Source: Robertmurraya_A mangrovi
GTDB taxonomy: Bacteria > Bacillota > Bacilli > Bacillales > Cytobacillaceae
Assembly: GCF_034427655.1 (NCBI RefSeq)
Contig: NZ_JAXOFX010000010.1
Span: 62,001-126,000 of the forward strand
Length of the DNA: 64,000 bases
Direction of reading: 5' to 3'
The translations under genes and the position numbers were made by a program. The notes beneath the pieces were generated by a model. It saw nothing but the letters and a program-made list of their open reading frames with translations, was not told the origin of the DNA and made no database searches. Positions 42,596-51,427 of the stretch are shown here, in pieces. The first letter of the stretch is position 1. Each line of letters starts with the position of its first letter.

Positions 42596-43492
42596 ATGAA
42601 AAAAATTTTGATAGCTACTTTGCTAATTTTATTGGTCTCAAGCTATCCTACTACCCAAGCAACAACTATAAACGCTGCCGAGAAAGCCTCTGTTAAAGTA
42701 GTGAAGAAGTACTATAAGGGCGAGAATATGTATGCTGTTATTAAACCACTCTTTGTAGACGTATATTCAGGGCCTGGTACTTCATATAAGAAAATTAGAA
42801 AAATTAAACGTTTTGTACATCCAGTTATTGTTGAAAAAATGTCCAATGGGTGGTATCGAGTGGGATATCCAGGGGACGAAAAACATTACATAGATGGTAA
42901 ACATGTCTCCAAGCTAGTGCCAGATAGTAAAATTAGTGAATTTATTGAACCGGTACGAACCTTTAAGAAGCTATCCAAAAAAGCACCTGTCCCTAAAACG
43001 AAAGTACCATCATTAAAAGGGAAACCAACAAACAATCCTGAAACCAATCTGAAGATGATTGGAGAGACACTTGGTTTTGGGCTAGGCGCAGGACGTTTTG
43101 ATAATGATTATTCTTTTGCACCAAATGGAACACTGGCAGTCAGTGAATATGGAAAAGAAGTTTTAACCTATAATACGAACAAAGTATCAGAAGCATTTCT
43201 AGATATCTCATCGTGGGATTACCCGGGAGTTTCAGAGGAAGAAAAACTTATCCCTTCAACTGTTAGGGAAATCTTGAGATTCTATTATCCTACTTATTAC
43301 CACGAGCTTTATACCGTTATCTATAACATTGCACATGAAAAAAATATGGATTCCTATACTGAGGAAACCTTTTATTTAGATAACCGACAAGTTCGCTTTC
43401 ATTACTCAAAACATCTTGGTTCGCTAACCGTTTGTATTGGAAAAAAAGGTTATAAATACAACAGTGGTTTTCACTATAGAAAGAAAATCTAA
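42596..43492 (+). CDS. Secreted bacterial SH3-domain protein
   Basis: 298 aa. Signal peptide (KKILIATLLILLVSSYP), then one SH3b domain at about 45-105 with LFVDVYSGPGTSYKKIRKIK and GWYRVGYPGDEKHYIDGKHV, a Lys/Pro linker, and a C-terminal domain of about 150 residues that I do not recognise (FYYPTYYHELYTVIYNIAHE). SH3b domains bind peptidoglycan, so it probably acts at the wall. AGGAGGAGG lies upstream of the ATG. Confidence 0.85.
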   Translation: MKKILIATLLILLVSSYPTTQATTINAAEKASVKVVKKYYKGENMYAVIKPLFVDVYSGPGTSYKKIRKIKRFVHPVIVEKMSNGWYRVGYPGDEKHYIDGKHVSKLVPDSKISEFIEPVRTFKKLSKKAPVPKTKVPSLKGKPTNNPETNLKMIGETLGFGLGAGRFDNDYSFAPNGTLAVSEYGKEVLTYNTNKVSEAFLDISSWDYPGVSEEEKLIPSTVREILRFYYPTYYHELYTVIYNIAHEKNMDSYTEETFYLDNRQVRFHYSKHLGSLTVCIGKKGYKYNSGFHYRKKI

Positions 43493-43496
43493 AACG

Positions 43497-43536
43497 GAAA
43501 AGTCCCCTTGGAAAGAAATCTCCAAAGGGACTTTTT
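43497..43536 (+). terminator. Terminator of the SH3 gene
   Basis: AAAAGTCCC(C)TTGGA and TCCAAAGGGACTTTTT form a 13-14 bp stem with one bulge and a short T run; it may serve the convergent MBL gene too. Confidence 0.8.
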
Positions 43537-43545
43537 CTATGTAGT

Positions 43546-44202
43546 TCATTGTATCAAATTCAGTATTTGGTCAATCACACTCTTATCTAGGACGACATTG
43601 TGACCCGAAATACAAGTATCAAAATCTAGCTCTTTATACTTCAATAATGTTTGTATATATTGCTCTTTTTCTATGGCTAGACTAGGAATCAGTTCTTCTA
43701 AAGAGTCGCCAATATTATCAGCTGCATTTAAAACCCCTTCCACTTCATCCAACACACTAATAGAATCAATCGTATGTCCCGGTGTATAGATAAGTCTTAT
43801 TTTATCTTCCGGAAAGTATAATTCTTGATCAAAGGTTACATTAGGTAGAACCATTGCCGTCTCCCCTTCGATACACTTTTGATTTTTCTGTATCATCTCT
43901 TCCCAATATTCCTCAATCATATCTCTACATAATTTATGAGAAACGAGCATGCCATTTGGAAGAGATGAATTTCCCCAAATATGATCCCAGTGGTAGTGGG
44001 TATTGATGGCAATTATTGGTTTGTTGTCATGCATAATAAATTCTAGTACAGGAGCAAAGTGTTCAGACCCTAGCCCTGTGTCGATTACATAGTTAAATTT
44101 ATCGCCCTTAATGACATGAATTGTAAGATCCCATCCCCAAGGAGTATTTTTTGTAAAAACATAATTTCTATTTTTTATTTTTTCAAACTTCATTTCTCTC
44201 AC
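43546..44202 (-). CDS. MBL-fold metallohydrolase
   Basis: 218 aa. The zinc motif is NTHYHWDHIWGN (HxHxDH); IYTPGHTIDSISVL and CISGHNVVLD carry the later His ligands, and VIDTGLGSEHFAP the first strand. Broad hydrolase family; substrate unknown. The start is weakly defined: GTG 44202 or ATG 44193. Confidence 0.87.
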   Translation of the reverse strand: MREMKFEKIKNRNYVFTKNTPWGWDLTIHVIKGDKFNYVIDTGLGSEHFAPVLEFIMHDNKPIIAINTHYHWDHIWGNSSLPNGMLVSHKLCRDMIEEYWEEMIQKNQKCIEGETAMVLPNVTFDQELYFPEDKIRLIYTPGHTIDSISVLDEVEGVLNAADNIGDSLEELIPSLAIEKEQYIQTLLKYKELDFDTCISGHNVVLDKSVIDQILNLIQ

Positions 44203-44236
44203 TCACTTTTCCTATTATTTAGTTCCAATATAAAAC

Positions 44237-44268
44237 ACAATGACTGACAACAGTATGTCAGTCATTGT
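44237..44268 (-). terminator. Terminator of the WYL regulator gene
   Basis: A perfect 13-bp stem ACAATGACTGACA (44237-44249 with 44256-44268), overlapping the stop codon, followed by TTTTATATT on the minus strand. Confidence 0.8.
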
Positions 44269-45181
44269 ATTGAAGGTATAAATTTTTTGTATATTCTTTT
44301 ACTTCGTCCCTTAACTCAGTTGGCTTCAGCACTTCACAATCAAGACCGAAGCCTAAAATAAATTTAATTAACCCTTCGTTGTTAGGATAGGAATCTTCCA
44401 CTAGAAAGTGTCCGTCTTCTAATCTAGTAATTTTATCTACGCTAAAATACTCTGTTAGCTGCTCCCCTATACGATTTGAAAACTTTAGAGCAATATTTAT
44501 ACTCTGTTTTCTAAAGCCATCATCAAGGATTTGATTAATTTCTACTGTTGTTAGACTTTGGCCAACAAAGAATTCCCCTATTCGTAAATTCCTGATTCGA
44601 ACTAATTTGAACCTCCTGAAATCATCTCGGAGTCTGCAAAAGCCTATTAAATACCAATGCCCTTTATAAAATTCGATTTGTAAAGGCTCTACCGTTCTTT
44701 CCTTATACTCCAAATTCCGGTTCACATATTCAAAGACAAGTAATCTGCTTTCTTCTATACTTTTGTTCATTATTCCTAAATACTGCACTAACTCTTGTTC
44801 CATACTAAAATGGGACATATTAATGTTTAAGTTGTCTGTTAGATTTGAACTTTTTTTGTATGTATTTTCAAACTTTAAGACTACATCATTAAACTGGTTA
44901 TTGCTCCCGAACAAAAAATCCAGATTGTTCATTACTTCAATAAAAATATTAGCTTCACGGTTATTTAAAAAGAGGTTATTTACTTTGTAGGAATCCATAA
45001 TATAATAACCGCCACCTTTTCCACCAAAGGAGGCAATCGGAATCCCCGCTTCACCAATTTTTTCAATGTCTCGGTAGATGGTTCGAAGTGATACTTCAAA
45101 GTGCTCAGCAAGTTCTTTGCCGGTTACTTTTCCCTTTTTTAATATGATTAATAGTATGGACAACATTCTACTAACTCTCAT
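44258..45181 (-). CDS. HTH/WYL-domain transcriptional regulator
   Basis: 307-aa DeoR/YafY-type regulator. An N-terminal winged HTH (GKVTGKELAEHFEVSLRTIY, RDIEKI) is followed by a WYL ligand domain with VEPLQIEFYKGHWYLIGFCR. It starts 1 nt after the stop of the upstream phospholipase-like gene, so it is translationally coupled and may sense a product of it. Confidence 0.92.
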   Translation of the reverse strand: MRVSRMLSILLIILKKGKVTGKELAEHFEVSLRTIYRDIEKIGEAGIPIASFGGKGGGYYIMDSYKVNNLFLNNREANIFIEVMNNLDFLFGSNNQFNDVVLKFENTYKKSSNLTDNLNINMSHFSMEQELVQYLGIMNKSIEESRLLVFEYVNRNLEYKERTVEPLQIEFYKGHWYLIGFCRLRDDFRRFKLVRIRNLRIGEFFVGQSLTTVEINQILDDGFRKQSINIALKFSNRIGEQLTEYFSVDKITRLEDGHFLVEDSYPNNEGLIKFILGFGLDCEVLKPTELRDEVKEYTKNLYLQYND

Positions 45182-45182
45182 A

Positions 45183-45788
45183 TTATACTCTCTTTAAATG
45201 CATAAGACCCATATCTACAGAAGTCTCGATATAACCCACTATTTGATCTAGTGTAAAAACATTCAAAGGTTCATGAATGACACTTGAATTATAATGGATA
45301 TCTTCAATAATATGAGGAATGAAATGAATTACAGCATTTCTACTAACCTCTTCTAATTCAATTACAACACCATCATTTTGAAGGTTAGCCTTTATTTCTT
45401 CAGCTATTGAGTAATAGTTTAATAATTTACCATTTAATAAGCGAAAATCCTGATGATATTGGGTAAAAATACTCTCATCCTTCTCCATACGATTTTTTAG
45501 CCAAGGTAAATAAAATCCTTTAAGCCATAAATCGTCTGCTATGAGGTGGGTATAGTAACCTAACATATAGTCAGAATGAATATGTTTATTATATTTATGT
45601 ATAAACTGCTCGTAATCAATTCTTCTCGTATAATCATTTACATCTCCACTATAGAAATGGGATGCTTCTTTTGGTGAAACTGCATCAGGAGCAATTCCTC
45701 CTAGTAAGAAGGACGGCTTGTCTTTAATAGATAATTGGTCCGCTATTCGGTTTGCTATAATGGCGTGCATCATTCTAGATCCCATCAT
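45183..45788 (-). CDS. Zinc-dependent phospholipase C-like hydrolase
   Basis: About 201 aa, all helical. The order of His/Asp motifs (MMHAIIANRIAD, FLLGGIAPDAVSPKEASHFY, MLGYYTHLIADDLW) fits the zinc-dependent phospholipase C-like family. The ATG at 45788 (or 45785) follows AAAGGAGA; codons upstream lack an RBS. Coupled to the WYL regulator. Confidence 0.75.
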   Translation of the reverse strand: MMGSRMMHAIIANRIADQLSIKDKPSFLLGGIAPDAVSPKEASHFYSGDVNDYTRRIDYEQFIHKYNKHIHSDYMLGYYTHLIADDLWLKGFYLPWLKNRMEKDESIFTQYHQDFRLLNGKLLNYYSIAEEIKANLQNDGVVIELEEVSRNAVIHFIPHIIEDIHYNSSVIHEPLNVFTLDQIVGYIETSVDMGLMHLKRV

Positions 45789-45819
45789 TACATCTCCTTT
45801 CATTATATCTATCACCCAT

Positions 45820-46212
45820 TTATTTTACGTCCGCATACCTTTCCATGTGTTGCCTATAAAGCTTCCATTCCTCATTTTCCTTTCTAAAAACTTCCATCGC
45901 TAATGCAGTGGCAACCTTTTTATTTGATAAATAAAAATCAACAATAGAAGAAATGATAATTTCACTTTCAGACCTCATGTTATGTGTTAAATCATGATAA
46001 TCCCAATATGGACTTTTCCCCTCATATGAGCTAAATGTTTCAACGTTTGATTGTTTATATGATTCTCCAGTATAAACTTCATAATCTCTATCATTGTAAT
46101 ACCCAAAGTATCCAATAAAATCATTGGAAATCCATGCATTAACTTCGTTTACATCCCCACCATTAACCATTTTTCTGTAATTTTCTACCGCTTTAAGTGC
46201 TTCCTTTAGCAT
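45820..46212 (-). CDS. NTF2-like/DUF4440-type protein
   Basis: 130 aa. Helix-rich start (EALKAVENYRKMVNGGD) then a curved-sheet pattern ending KVATALAMEVFRKENEEWKL, YRQHMERY, as in SnoaL/DUF4440 cone folds. Reaction unknown. In a row with the phospholipase-like and WYL genes, 31 bp upstream. Confidence 0.65.
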   Translation of the reverse strand: MLKEALKAVENYRKMVNGGDVNEVNAWISNDFIGYFGYYNDRDYEVYTGESYKQSNVETFSSYEGKSPYWDYHDLTHNMRSESEIIISSIVDFYLSNKKVATALAMEVFRKENEEWKLYRQHMERYADVK

Positions 46213-46304
46213 GTAATCAACTCCCCTTGCCTTGAACTCTATTTATCTATATTTTACCATTAATTTATATACCTAGTCCTCTCAAGGGATAGAATATAAT
46301 CCAC

Positions 46305-46350
46305 AAAAGAAAAAAGAGTTGAAGCAGTTTTCTATGCCCTCAACTCTTTA
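46305..46350 (-). terminator. Terminator of the PhnA-like gene
   Basis: AAAGAGTTGA/TCAACTCTTT (46313-46322 with 46340-46349) followed on the minus strand by TTTTCTTTTG. Confidence 0.8.
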
Positions 46351-46370
46351 AATTTCACTTATTACAAGTA

Positions 46371-46712
46371 TTATGCTTTTTTAACAAACTCAGACTTTAA
46401 TTTCATCGCACCAAAACCATCAATTTTACAATCGATATTATGGTCGCCGTCTACTAAACGGATACTTTTTACTTTTGTTCCTTGTTTAAGCACTGATGAA
46501 CTTCCTTTTACTTTAAGGTCCTTAATAACAGTAACTGCATCTCCATCAGCAAGGATGGCACCATTTGCATCTTTTACAATCAGAGTGTCTTCTGTAGTTT
46601 GTATTTCCGAATCGGCAGTCCATTCATGTGCACATTCTGGACATATGAACAAGCTTCCATCCTCATACGTGTATTCTGATTGACATTTTGGACAATTTGG
46701 TAAAGTTGACAT
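46371..46712 (-). CDS. PhnA/YjdM-family zinc-ribbon protein
   Basis: 113 aa. An N-terminal zinc ribbon (LPNCPKCQSEYTYEDG, FICPECAHEW) is followed by the PhnA domain with VKDANGAILADGDAVTVIKD and LKVKGSSSVLKQGTKVKSI. Despite the name, no phosphonate function is established. The ATG at 46712 is 13 nt after GGAGGT; a TTG within the RBS is rejected. Confidence 0.92.
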   Translation of the reverse strand: MSTLPNCPKCQSEYTYEDGSLFICPECAHEWTADSEIQTTEDTLIVKDANGAILADGDAVTVIKDLKVKGSSSVLKQGTKVKSIRLVDGDHNIDCKIDGFGAMKLKSEFVKKA

Positions 46713-46858
46713 GATAAAAATAAATACCTCCAACGTTTTTTCTAATATGTATTCTATGAAATTAATCCATAATTTCTATATCTATATACTGTCATAGTAT
46801 ATTACTATTTTCAATTCCTACTATAGGTATATCCAAAACGAATATTAAAGTAGATTGA

Positions 46859-47320
46859 TTAATCATTGACAACGAAATGCTTTGGATAATTTGAGATATT
46901 TTGTAGTTCTGTTTTTAAAATCTCTGGATATATGGTTATCTCGTGAAGTGCCGCAATTGGAATCCATCTATAGATTAATCGATCTCCTTCTAACCCATAG
47001 AATTCATCCGTATTCAATGGCAAGCTGTCATCTGTAACTTGATAATAAAACCCCACCTCGTGAAAACGATGACCATTATAACCAAAGAAATTCTCTATCG
47101 AAAACATTAGTCTTTCTATTTTTACGTCTACCCCAAGTTCCTCCTTAAATTCTCTTCGAAGTGCCACTTGGGATTCCTCCCCCAATCCAACTCTACCACC
47201 AGGAAGTGACCAAGCATCATCTTTTCTATCTCGATGAATAAGAATATGACCGTTTCGTATCATAACACCAGCTACACGGAAATTAAATACACCACTTTCC
47301 GTTTTAAAAACTACGTCCAC
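46859..47320 (-). CDS. Nudix hydrolase
   Basis: 153 aa. The Nudix box is GGRVGLGEESQVALRREFKE then ELGV, with all catalytic glutamates. Probably cleaves a nucleoside diphosphate-linked substrate; the FFGYNGHRFHEVGFYYQV segment is common in ADP-ribose/NUDT-like groups. Confidence 0.9.
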   Translation of the reverse strand: MDVVFKTESGVFNFRVAGVMIRNGHILIHRDRKDDAWSLPGGRVGLGEESQVALRREFKEELGVDVKIERLMFSIENFFGYNGHRFHEVGFYYQVTDDSLPLNTDEFYGLEGDRLIYRWIPIAALHEITIYPEILKTELQNISNYPKHFVVND

Positions 47321-47407
47321 TTTATTTCCTCCTAGTAATCACTACTAACTTCTTAAACTTCAATACCTATCTTACAGTGCCAAAGAAATTTTATTAGAAT
47401 ATTCTTT

Positions 47408-47436
47408 TTGATTACTATACTATGCTACCATATTCT
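47408..47436 (+). promoter_or_regulatory. Promoter of the 25-aa peptide gene
   Basis: TTGATT (47408-47413), 17-bp spacer, TATTCT (47431-47436), about 30 bp upstream of the ATG at 47466. Confidence 0.45.
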
Positions 47437-47465
47437 TGCAAATAATCCCATGGGAGGTAACAAAT

Positions 47466-47543
47466 ATGAAATCCATTATTAATGAGAAAACGAAACTGTC
47501 TAACATTAAACGACTCATTACAAAGCTGTACCCGAAATATTAA
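47466..47543 (+). CDS. Basic micropeptide, 25 aa
   Basis: MKSIINEKTKLSNIKRLITK then LYPKY. GGGAGGTAAC precedes the ATG with good spacing, and a promoter-like pair lies upstream. Seven Lys/Arg and one Glu make it strongly basic and amphipathic. Such short basic products can act as regulatory chaperone peptides or toxins; no family assigned. Confidence 0.55.
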   Translation: MKSIINEKTKLSNIKRLITKLYPKY

Positions 47544-47616
47544 TTAAAACTGTACCTTATCCATTCCTATTTATAATGTTATATTTCTTCTAAACCAATG
47601 AATGGAGGAATTTAAC

Positions 47617-47808
47617 ATGGCATTAGAAATGAGAAAAGAATGTGAGCGTTGTAACTCAACCATAGATGACCACTCAATCGCATATATTTGTGTGCATGAG
47701 TGTACTTTTTGCTCTCCATGTACGGAAGAGATGAATCATGTCTGTCCAAACTGTGGCGGAGAATTGGTTAAAAGACCTAGAAAGTCAGAGAATGTTTGCT
47801 TACTATAA
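47617..47808 (+). CDS. DUF1272 zinc-binding small protein
   Basis: 63 aa. MALEMRKECERCNSTIDDHS, then the double Cys pairs CTFCSPC and HVCPNCGGELVKRP, a cross-brace zinc layout typical of DUF1272. GGAGGAA lies 7 nt before the ATG at 47617; an ATG 15 nt earlier is at the RBS. Function unknown. Confidence 0.9.
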   Translation: MALEMRKECERCNSTIDDHSIAYICVHECTFCSPCTEEMNHVCPNCGGELVKRPRKSENVCLL

Positions 47809-47855
47809 CTCTAAAGACCCGAATTACTGTATAGATATAAAAAATATAAAACAAA

Positions 47856-47898
47856 GGGGCTGTCCAAATAGTCAGTAAAATGACTTTTTGAACAGCCC
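47856..47898. repeat. Long imperfect palindrome with GGGCTGT ends
   Basis: GGGCTGT...ACAGCCC (47857-47863 with 47892-47898) with inner AGTCA/TGACT. Works as a bidirectional terminator between the convergent DUF1272 and AlkZ-related genes. The GGGCTGTCC ends resemble termini of Firmicute IS/MITE elements, but only this hairpin is present. Confidence 0.55.
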
Positions 47899-47926
47899 AT
47901 ATTTATTGTTGGAGTTCATTGAGATA

Positions 47927-48595
47927 TCAAAATATCTTCTGAAACTTCTTCAACGTTTCCTGGCTACTAAACTTTGAAAAGTGCTCTAAAAGATAGATTC
48001 TGGCGTCTTCCCGACTTATATCAACCACCATAATTTCATTTCTATCCGCCCATGAATCGTAGGTTTCAAAAGAAGTACTGTTCCAATCGTTTTTCTCTCC
48101 ATCTTCATTTATCTTTTCTTTTATTCCGGAGATAACAAGATCCATACTTCCTTGCAGCTCTAATAAGGCATTTTCAAAAATCTTCTTATGTTCCTTATCC
48201 CTTAAACCTGCTTTTGTTCGTAATAACCTAGTATCGATCCCTTCCGTTTCTTTAACAATGTTATACATTTCTACGGCTACTTTTGACATATTTCCGCTCT
48301 GGTAACGGGATTCTACCGAAAGCTCGCTACCTATTACTTTTTTTACGTAAGGAAGGAGCTCCCTAGATATTAATACAGACTTTTTCTTTATGAATTTTCC
48401 GTATCCTGCCACTCCATCAACCGAAAACTTAGTTCTCCATATCCATGGGTCGAATTCCGTTTCTGAATGCCACGATTCTGGTGATGTAATACTATTCAAA
48501 GAAGGATAGCCAGGAACTAACGGGGCTAGGGGAAGTAAACCAATGTCCTGTACTACTTTAACTGCTTCATCGTAAGTTTTAATTTTTTCGTTCAT
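47927..48595 (-). CDS. AlkZ-related conserved protein
   Basis: 222 aa. GLLPLAPLVPGYPSLNSIT then SPESWHSETEFDPWIWRTKF and KKKSVLISRELLPYVKKVIG match Bacillus proteins that I recall being annotated AlkZ-related, after the DNA-crosslink glycosylase fold. The AlkZ catalytic QxQ is not evident, so glycosylase activity is doubtful. Confidence 0.6.
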   Translation of the reverse strand: MNEKIKTYDEAVKVVQDIGLLPLAPLVPGYPSLNSITSPESWHSETEFDPWIWRTKFSVDGVAGYGKFIKKKSVLISRELLPYVKKVIGSELSVESRYQSGNMSKVAVEMYNIVKETEGIDTRLLRTKAGLRDKEHKKIFENALLELQGSMDLVISGIKEKINEDGEKNDWNSTSFETYDSWADRNEIMVVDISREDARIYLLEHFSKFSSQETLKKFQKIF

Positions 48596-48615
48596 AGGGT
48601 CTAGACTCCTTATTT

Positions 48616-48649
48616 ATATAAAAATGCCTGTATGTTTTGAACATACAGG
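48616..48649 (-). terminator. Terminator of the methyltransferase gene
   Basis: CCTGTATGTT/AACATACAGG (48627-48636 with 48640-48649) followed on the minus strand by CATTTTTATATAAA. Confidence 0.8.
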
Positions 48650-48744
48650 ATTTCTTTCTGTCTAGTTTATAATTTCTACTAAAATCATAATAATTCCTCT
48701 TCAACAATGCGGTTTATTATTAACTCAAATACTAATCCCTTGCC

Positions 48745-49485
48745 CTAGTTTTTCTTGATTGATTTTATGACAATAAAAGATGGCCTCCGTGTTTCGTTCA
48801 CTATTTTGGGCATTACCTTTAATCCCTCTGGAGTTGATTGAGGCTCTAGCAATTTTTCTAAAGCTAATCCATTATCAAGCAAAGTATTAATTAAAGTTGA
48901 AATGGTTCGATGATAGGTTACCACACCGTCAATATACCAATGTTGTTCTCTTTTCCCTTCTTCTTGGTAGTTGTCTAAAGGCCAATGCAAATTATTTCCT
49001 TGCGAGTCTTTGACCCACTTTTTAGCTTCTTTATTTGCTGTTACAATCGGGTGTTCAGTTGAAAAAATAAATTCGCCATTTTCGACTAATAAACCGCTCA
49101 CTTTCTTAACAACTGCCGAATAATCTTCTATGTAGTGCACTGCTAAAGAGCTAACAACTAAATCAAATTTTTGATTTGCTAGCTCTAAGTCTTCTATTGG
49201 TTTACAAATATAATCGATATGATCATGGTTGTTTTCCATTTTTGCCCGTTTAATCATTTTACTTGAAATATCTATTCCCCACACCTTTGATGCACCGTGA
49301 TTCACACAGTACTTAGCAAAGTGGCCCGTTCCGCAACCTAAATCTAAAACGGTTTTACCGTCTAACGTTGGGAGCAAGGATTTTATCGCAGGTTGTTCAA
49401 CGAAATCGTTATAAGTAACACCTGATTCCCTTAAGGAAGTATATTCTTTAAAGAAAATCGGATGATCATATATATTTTGTTTCAT
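48745..49485 (-). CDS. SAM-dependent class I methyltransferase
   Basis: 246 aa. Motif I is TVLDLGCGTGHFAKYC, the acidic loop VWGIDISSKMIKRAK, and motif IV FDLVVSSLAVHYIEDY. Methyltransf_11-type small-molecule enzyme; substrate unknown. Confidence 0.9.
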   Translation of the reverse strand: MKQNIYDHPIFFKEYTSLRESGVTYNDFVEQPAIKSLLPTLDGKTVLDLGCGTGHFAKYCVNHGASKVWGIDISSKMIKRAKMENNHDHIDYICKPIEDLELANQKFDLVVSSLAVHYIEDYSAVVKKVSGLLVENGEFIFSTEHPIVTANKEAKKWVKDSQGNNLHWPLDNYQEEGKREQHWYIDGVVTYHRTISTLINTLLDNGLALEKLLEPQSTPEGLKVMPKIVNETRRPSFIVIKSIKKN

Positions 49486-49519
49486 AAGCTTTCCCTCCTT
49501 AAGAGCAATTACGGACTCA

Positions 49520-49687
49520 TCAATTATTTTTCCGTCTACTGGTATATATGTAAATAAAGATTAATATTAACCCCATTATTAAAATCAGTGTATGTAGAAA
49601 ATTGACCTCTTTAAATATTACTAAAAATAAACCGAACCCTATTAAATAATAACCAAATGATTCAAATAAACTCAATTTCTTCTTCAT
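49520..49687 (-). CDS. Small two-TM protein, 55 aa
   Basis: Read directly: MKKKLSLFESFGYYLIGFGL, then FLVIFKEVNFLHTLILIMGL and ILIFIYIYTSRRKNN. Two TM helices, basic at both ends, so a hairpin with both termini inside. A GAGGG element precedes the ATG. Between the methyltransferase and Nudix genes on the same strand. Confidence 0.6.
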   Translation of the reverse strand: MKKKLSLFESFGYYLIGFGLFLVIFKEVNFLHTLILIMGLILIFIYIYTSRRKNN

Positions 49688-49715
49688 AATGTGGCCCTCA
49701 ATTAAAATCCTATTA

Positions 49716-50186
49716 TTAGTATCTACCTAAAAACTGCTCTTCAATTAATTCTATGTTTCTATTGTGCCTAACATAGCCAAAAATCTGTTCCCTTATGTTT
49801 GGATATAGAACAATATTTTTCAACTCATCTATTGAAACCCATTTTACCCCTGTCTGATTGGGATCGGGATTGTTAGGCATTATTGGCTTAGTATCGCCCT
49901 TAAGCTTACAATCAAACATCAACCCTATTGAATGTGTTTTACCGTAGAGATTAGAATTTAAGTGCGGTGCATACTCATAGACAAAGGCTAATGGCCCGAC
50001 TTCAATATTAATAGAAGCTTCTTCTAATGCCTCTCTTCTTACTGCCTCTTTCACTGACTCATTTGGTTCTACCCCACCTGCTGGTAGATTATAATGCAAT
50101 CCATTTTCATCATTAAATTCAATTAAGAGTATGGAGTTATTCTCAATGATTAATGCTCCTGCTCTAACTCTAATGTGGAAATTCAT
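49716..50186 (-). CDS. Nudix hydrolase
   Basis: 156 aa. Nudix box GGVEPNESVKEAVRREALEE then ASI (Ala where Gly is usual). N-terminal RVRAGALIIENNSILLIEFN typical of the family. Substrate unknown. Confidence 0.88.
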   Translation of the reverse strand: MNFHIRVRAGALIIENNSILLIEFNDENGLHYNLPAGGVEPNESVKEAVRREALEEASINIEVGPLAFVYEYAPHLNSNLYGKTHSIGLMFDCKLKGDTKPIMPNNPDPNQTGVKWVSIDELKNIVLYPNIREQIFGYVRHNRNIELIEEQFLGRY

Positions 50187-50213
50187 AAATTTTCCCCACC
50201 CACTAAAAAGTAT

Positions 50214-50777
50214 TTATTTATTAATTGGATATTTATCAGTCAAGATCTTGGAATATTGACCAATTTCATTTAAAACTCTTGCCCTCCCTTTTTCACTATT
50301 TATCCACTTCGATGGTGTAATATCTCTATTATCCTCGAGTGGTAAAATATCAATTACCTTTTCATCATTTGCGTAAATAGAGGATAATAAATAGAATCTT
50401 CTACAAAAAAAAGACTTACCAGCCAATAGAATATTTTTGTATTCAGTTTGATTGATATAACTAAATGCCGACTCAACCACACCCTCTACACCTTTTGCCA
50501 ATGTATCTGCTGATATTGATACTAATTTTTCTTTTTCAATACCTTCACGAATTAATAATGGTGCATAAAATTCATATTCAATACCATTCAAAAATGAATT
50601 ATACACTCCAGGTATCATAATTAAGCTTGCACCTACACTTTTGTAGTACGCAACTAATTGGTCATTCAATTCTGGGAAGTGTCCGGGATGATAAAGGATT
50701 ACATCTGGCTTTTCAAATAAATTTAGTTTGTCCATAAACACCATTTCGTTTATGGCATGAATGGTTGCTTGATTCAC
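50214..50777 (-). CDS. YdcF/DUF218-like protein
   Basis: About 187 aa, Rossmann-like. DVILYHPGHFPELNDQLVAY near the N terminus and the late NILLAGKSFFCRRFYLL segment fit the DUF218 (SanA/YdcF) family, which binds nucleotides. GTG at 50777, 6 nt after GGGGGA, is preferred. Confidence 0.65.
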   Translation of the reverse strand: MNQATIHAINEMVFMDKLNLFEKPDVILYHPGHFPELNDQLVAYYKSVGASLIMIPGVYNSFLNGIEYEFYAPLLIREGIEKEKLVSISADTLAKGVEGVVESAFSYINQTEYKNILLAGKSFFCRRFYLLSSIYANDEKVIDILPLEDNRDITPSKWINSEKGRARVLNEIGQYSKILTDKYPINK

Positions 50778-50844
50778 TGTCATTCCCCCATATAAAGATA
50801 TTTTAATAGAAATATCCATACCAAAAAGAATATTTTATACATAC

Positions 50845-50871
50845 ATGTAAAAAAGCACCCAATATGGGTAC
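50845..50871 (-). terminator. Terminator of the tyrosinase-like gene
   Basis: ACCCA-ATA-TGGGT with outer G-C pair, followed on the minus strand by TTTTTTAC. Confidence 0.65.
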
Positions 50872-50880
50872 TGGAAAAAA

Positions 50881-51348
50881 TTATAAATGCTCTACATTAC
50901 TATACCATTGGTCAATTAATCCATGCCAGTTATAAAAATAAGTGCTTCTTGGTGAAAGAAATATTAGACTGAAATCGGGGTCATTATAAACTTCAGCCCC
51001 TAGCACATGGACCGCATCATGTAGAGAAGTGCTTTGTAAATAGATACCTAATTCATCTGAAGATCTAAAGGATTCCGGAGAATTGACTATCCTGTTTTCC
51101 GCTTCAAGAAGTTCCCTTCCCCATCTTGGGTGATTTTTCAAGTCTGAAGGAATTGCTCTCCAAGGTTGTACTAGTCTTGTATCCAGCCCCTGATTTCTAT
51201 ACCACCTTAAAGATTTCCTTAAAAAATCTCTATGAAATTGTAAAAAGTCTAAACCGTCCCCTGCTCGAAAATCATCCATTCTCATATTCCTGTGCCACTC
51301 GGCATGTTCATCCAACAAATTTTGTGGGAAATTTTCAATACTCGCCAT
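50881..51348 (-). CDS. Minimal tyrosinase-like protein
   Basis: 155 aa. FLQFHRDFLRKSLRWYRNQG, TSLHDAVHVLGAEVYNDPDF and STYFYNWHGLIDQWY echo the His layout of type-3 copper tyrosinases, where a late HxxxH and a FxxHHxxID motif build CuB. Here the protein is half the usual length and the CuA His set is incomplete. ATG at 51348 follows GGAG by 8 nt. May bind one metal or none. Confidence 0.55.
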   Translation of the reverse strand: MASIENFPQNLLDEHAEWHRNMRMDDFRAGDGLDFLQFHRDFLRKSLRWYRNQGLDTRLVQPWRAIPSDLKNHPRWGRELLEAENRIVNSPESFRSSDELGIYLQSTSLHDAVHVLGAEVYNDPDFSLIFLSPRSTYFYNWHGLIDQWYSNVEHL

Positions 51349-51427
51349 TTCAGAATCTCCTTTTTTACTACAATATATGAAATGGCTGTCCATATTGCTT
51401 GTGTGTTTGTTTGATCATTTCCATAAT

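Noticed and set aside
47856..47898. Possible MITE or IS remnant
   Set aside because: Only one hairpin with GGGCTGTCC ends, no target duplication or transposase; a terminator role is enough.
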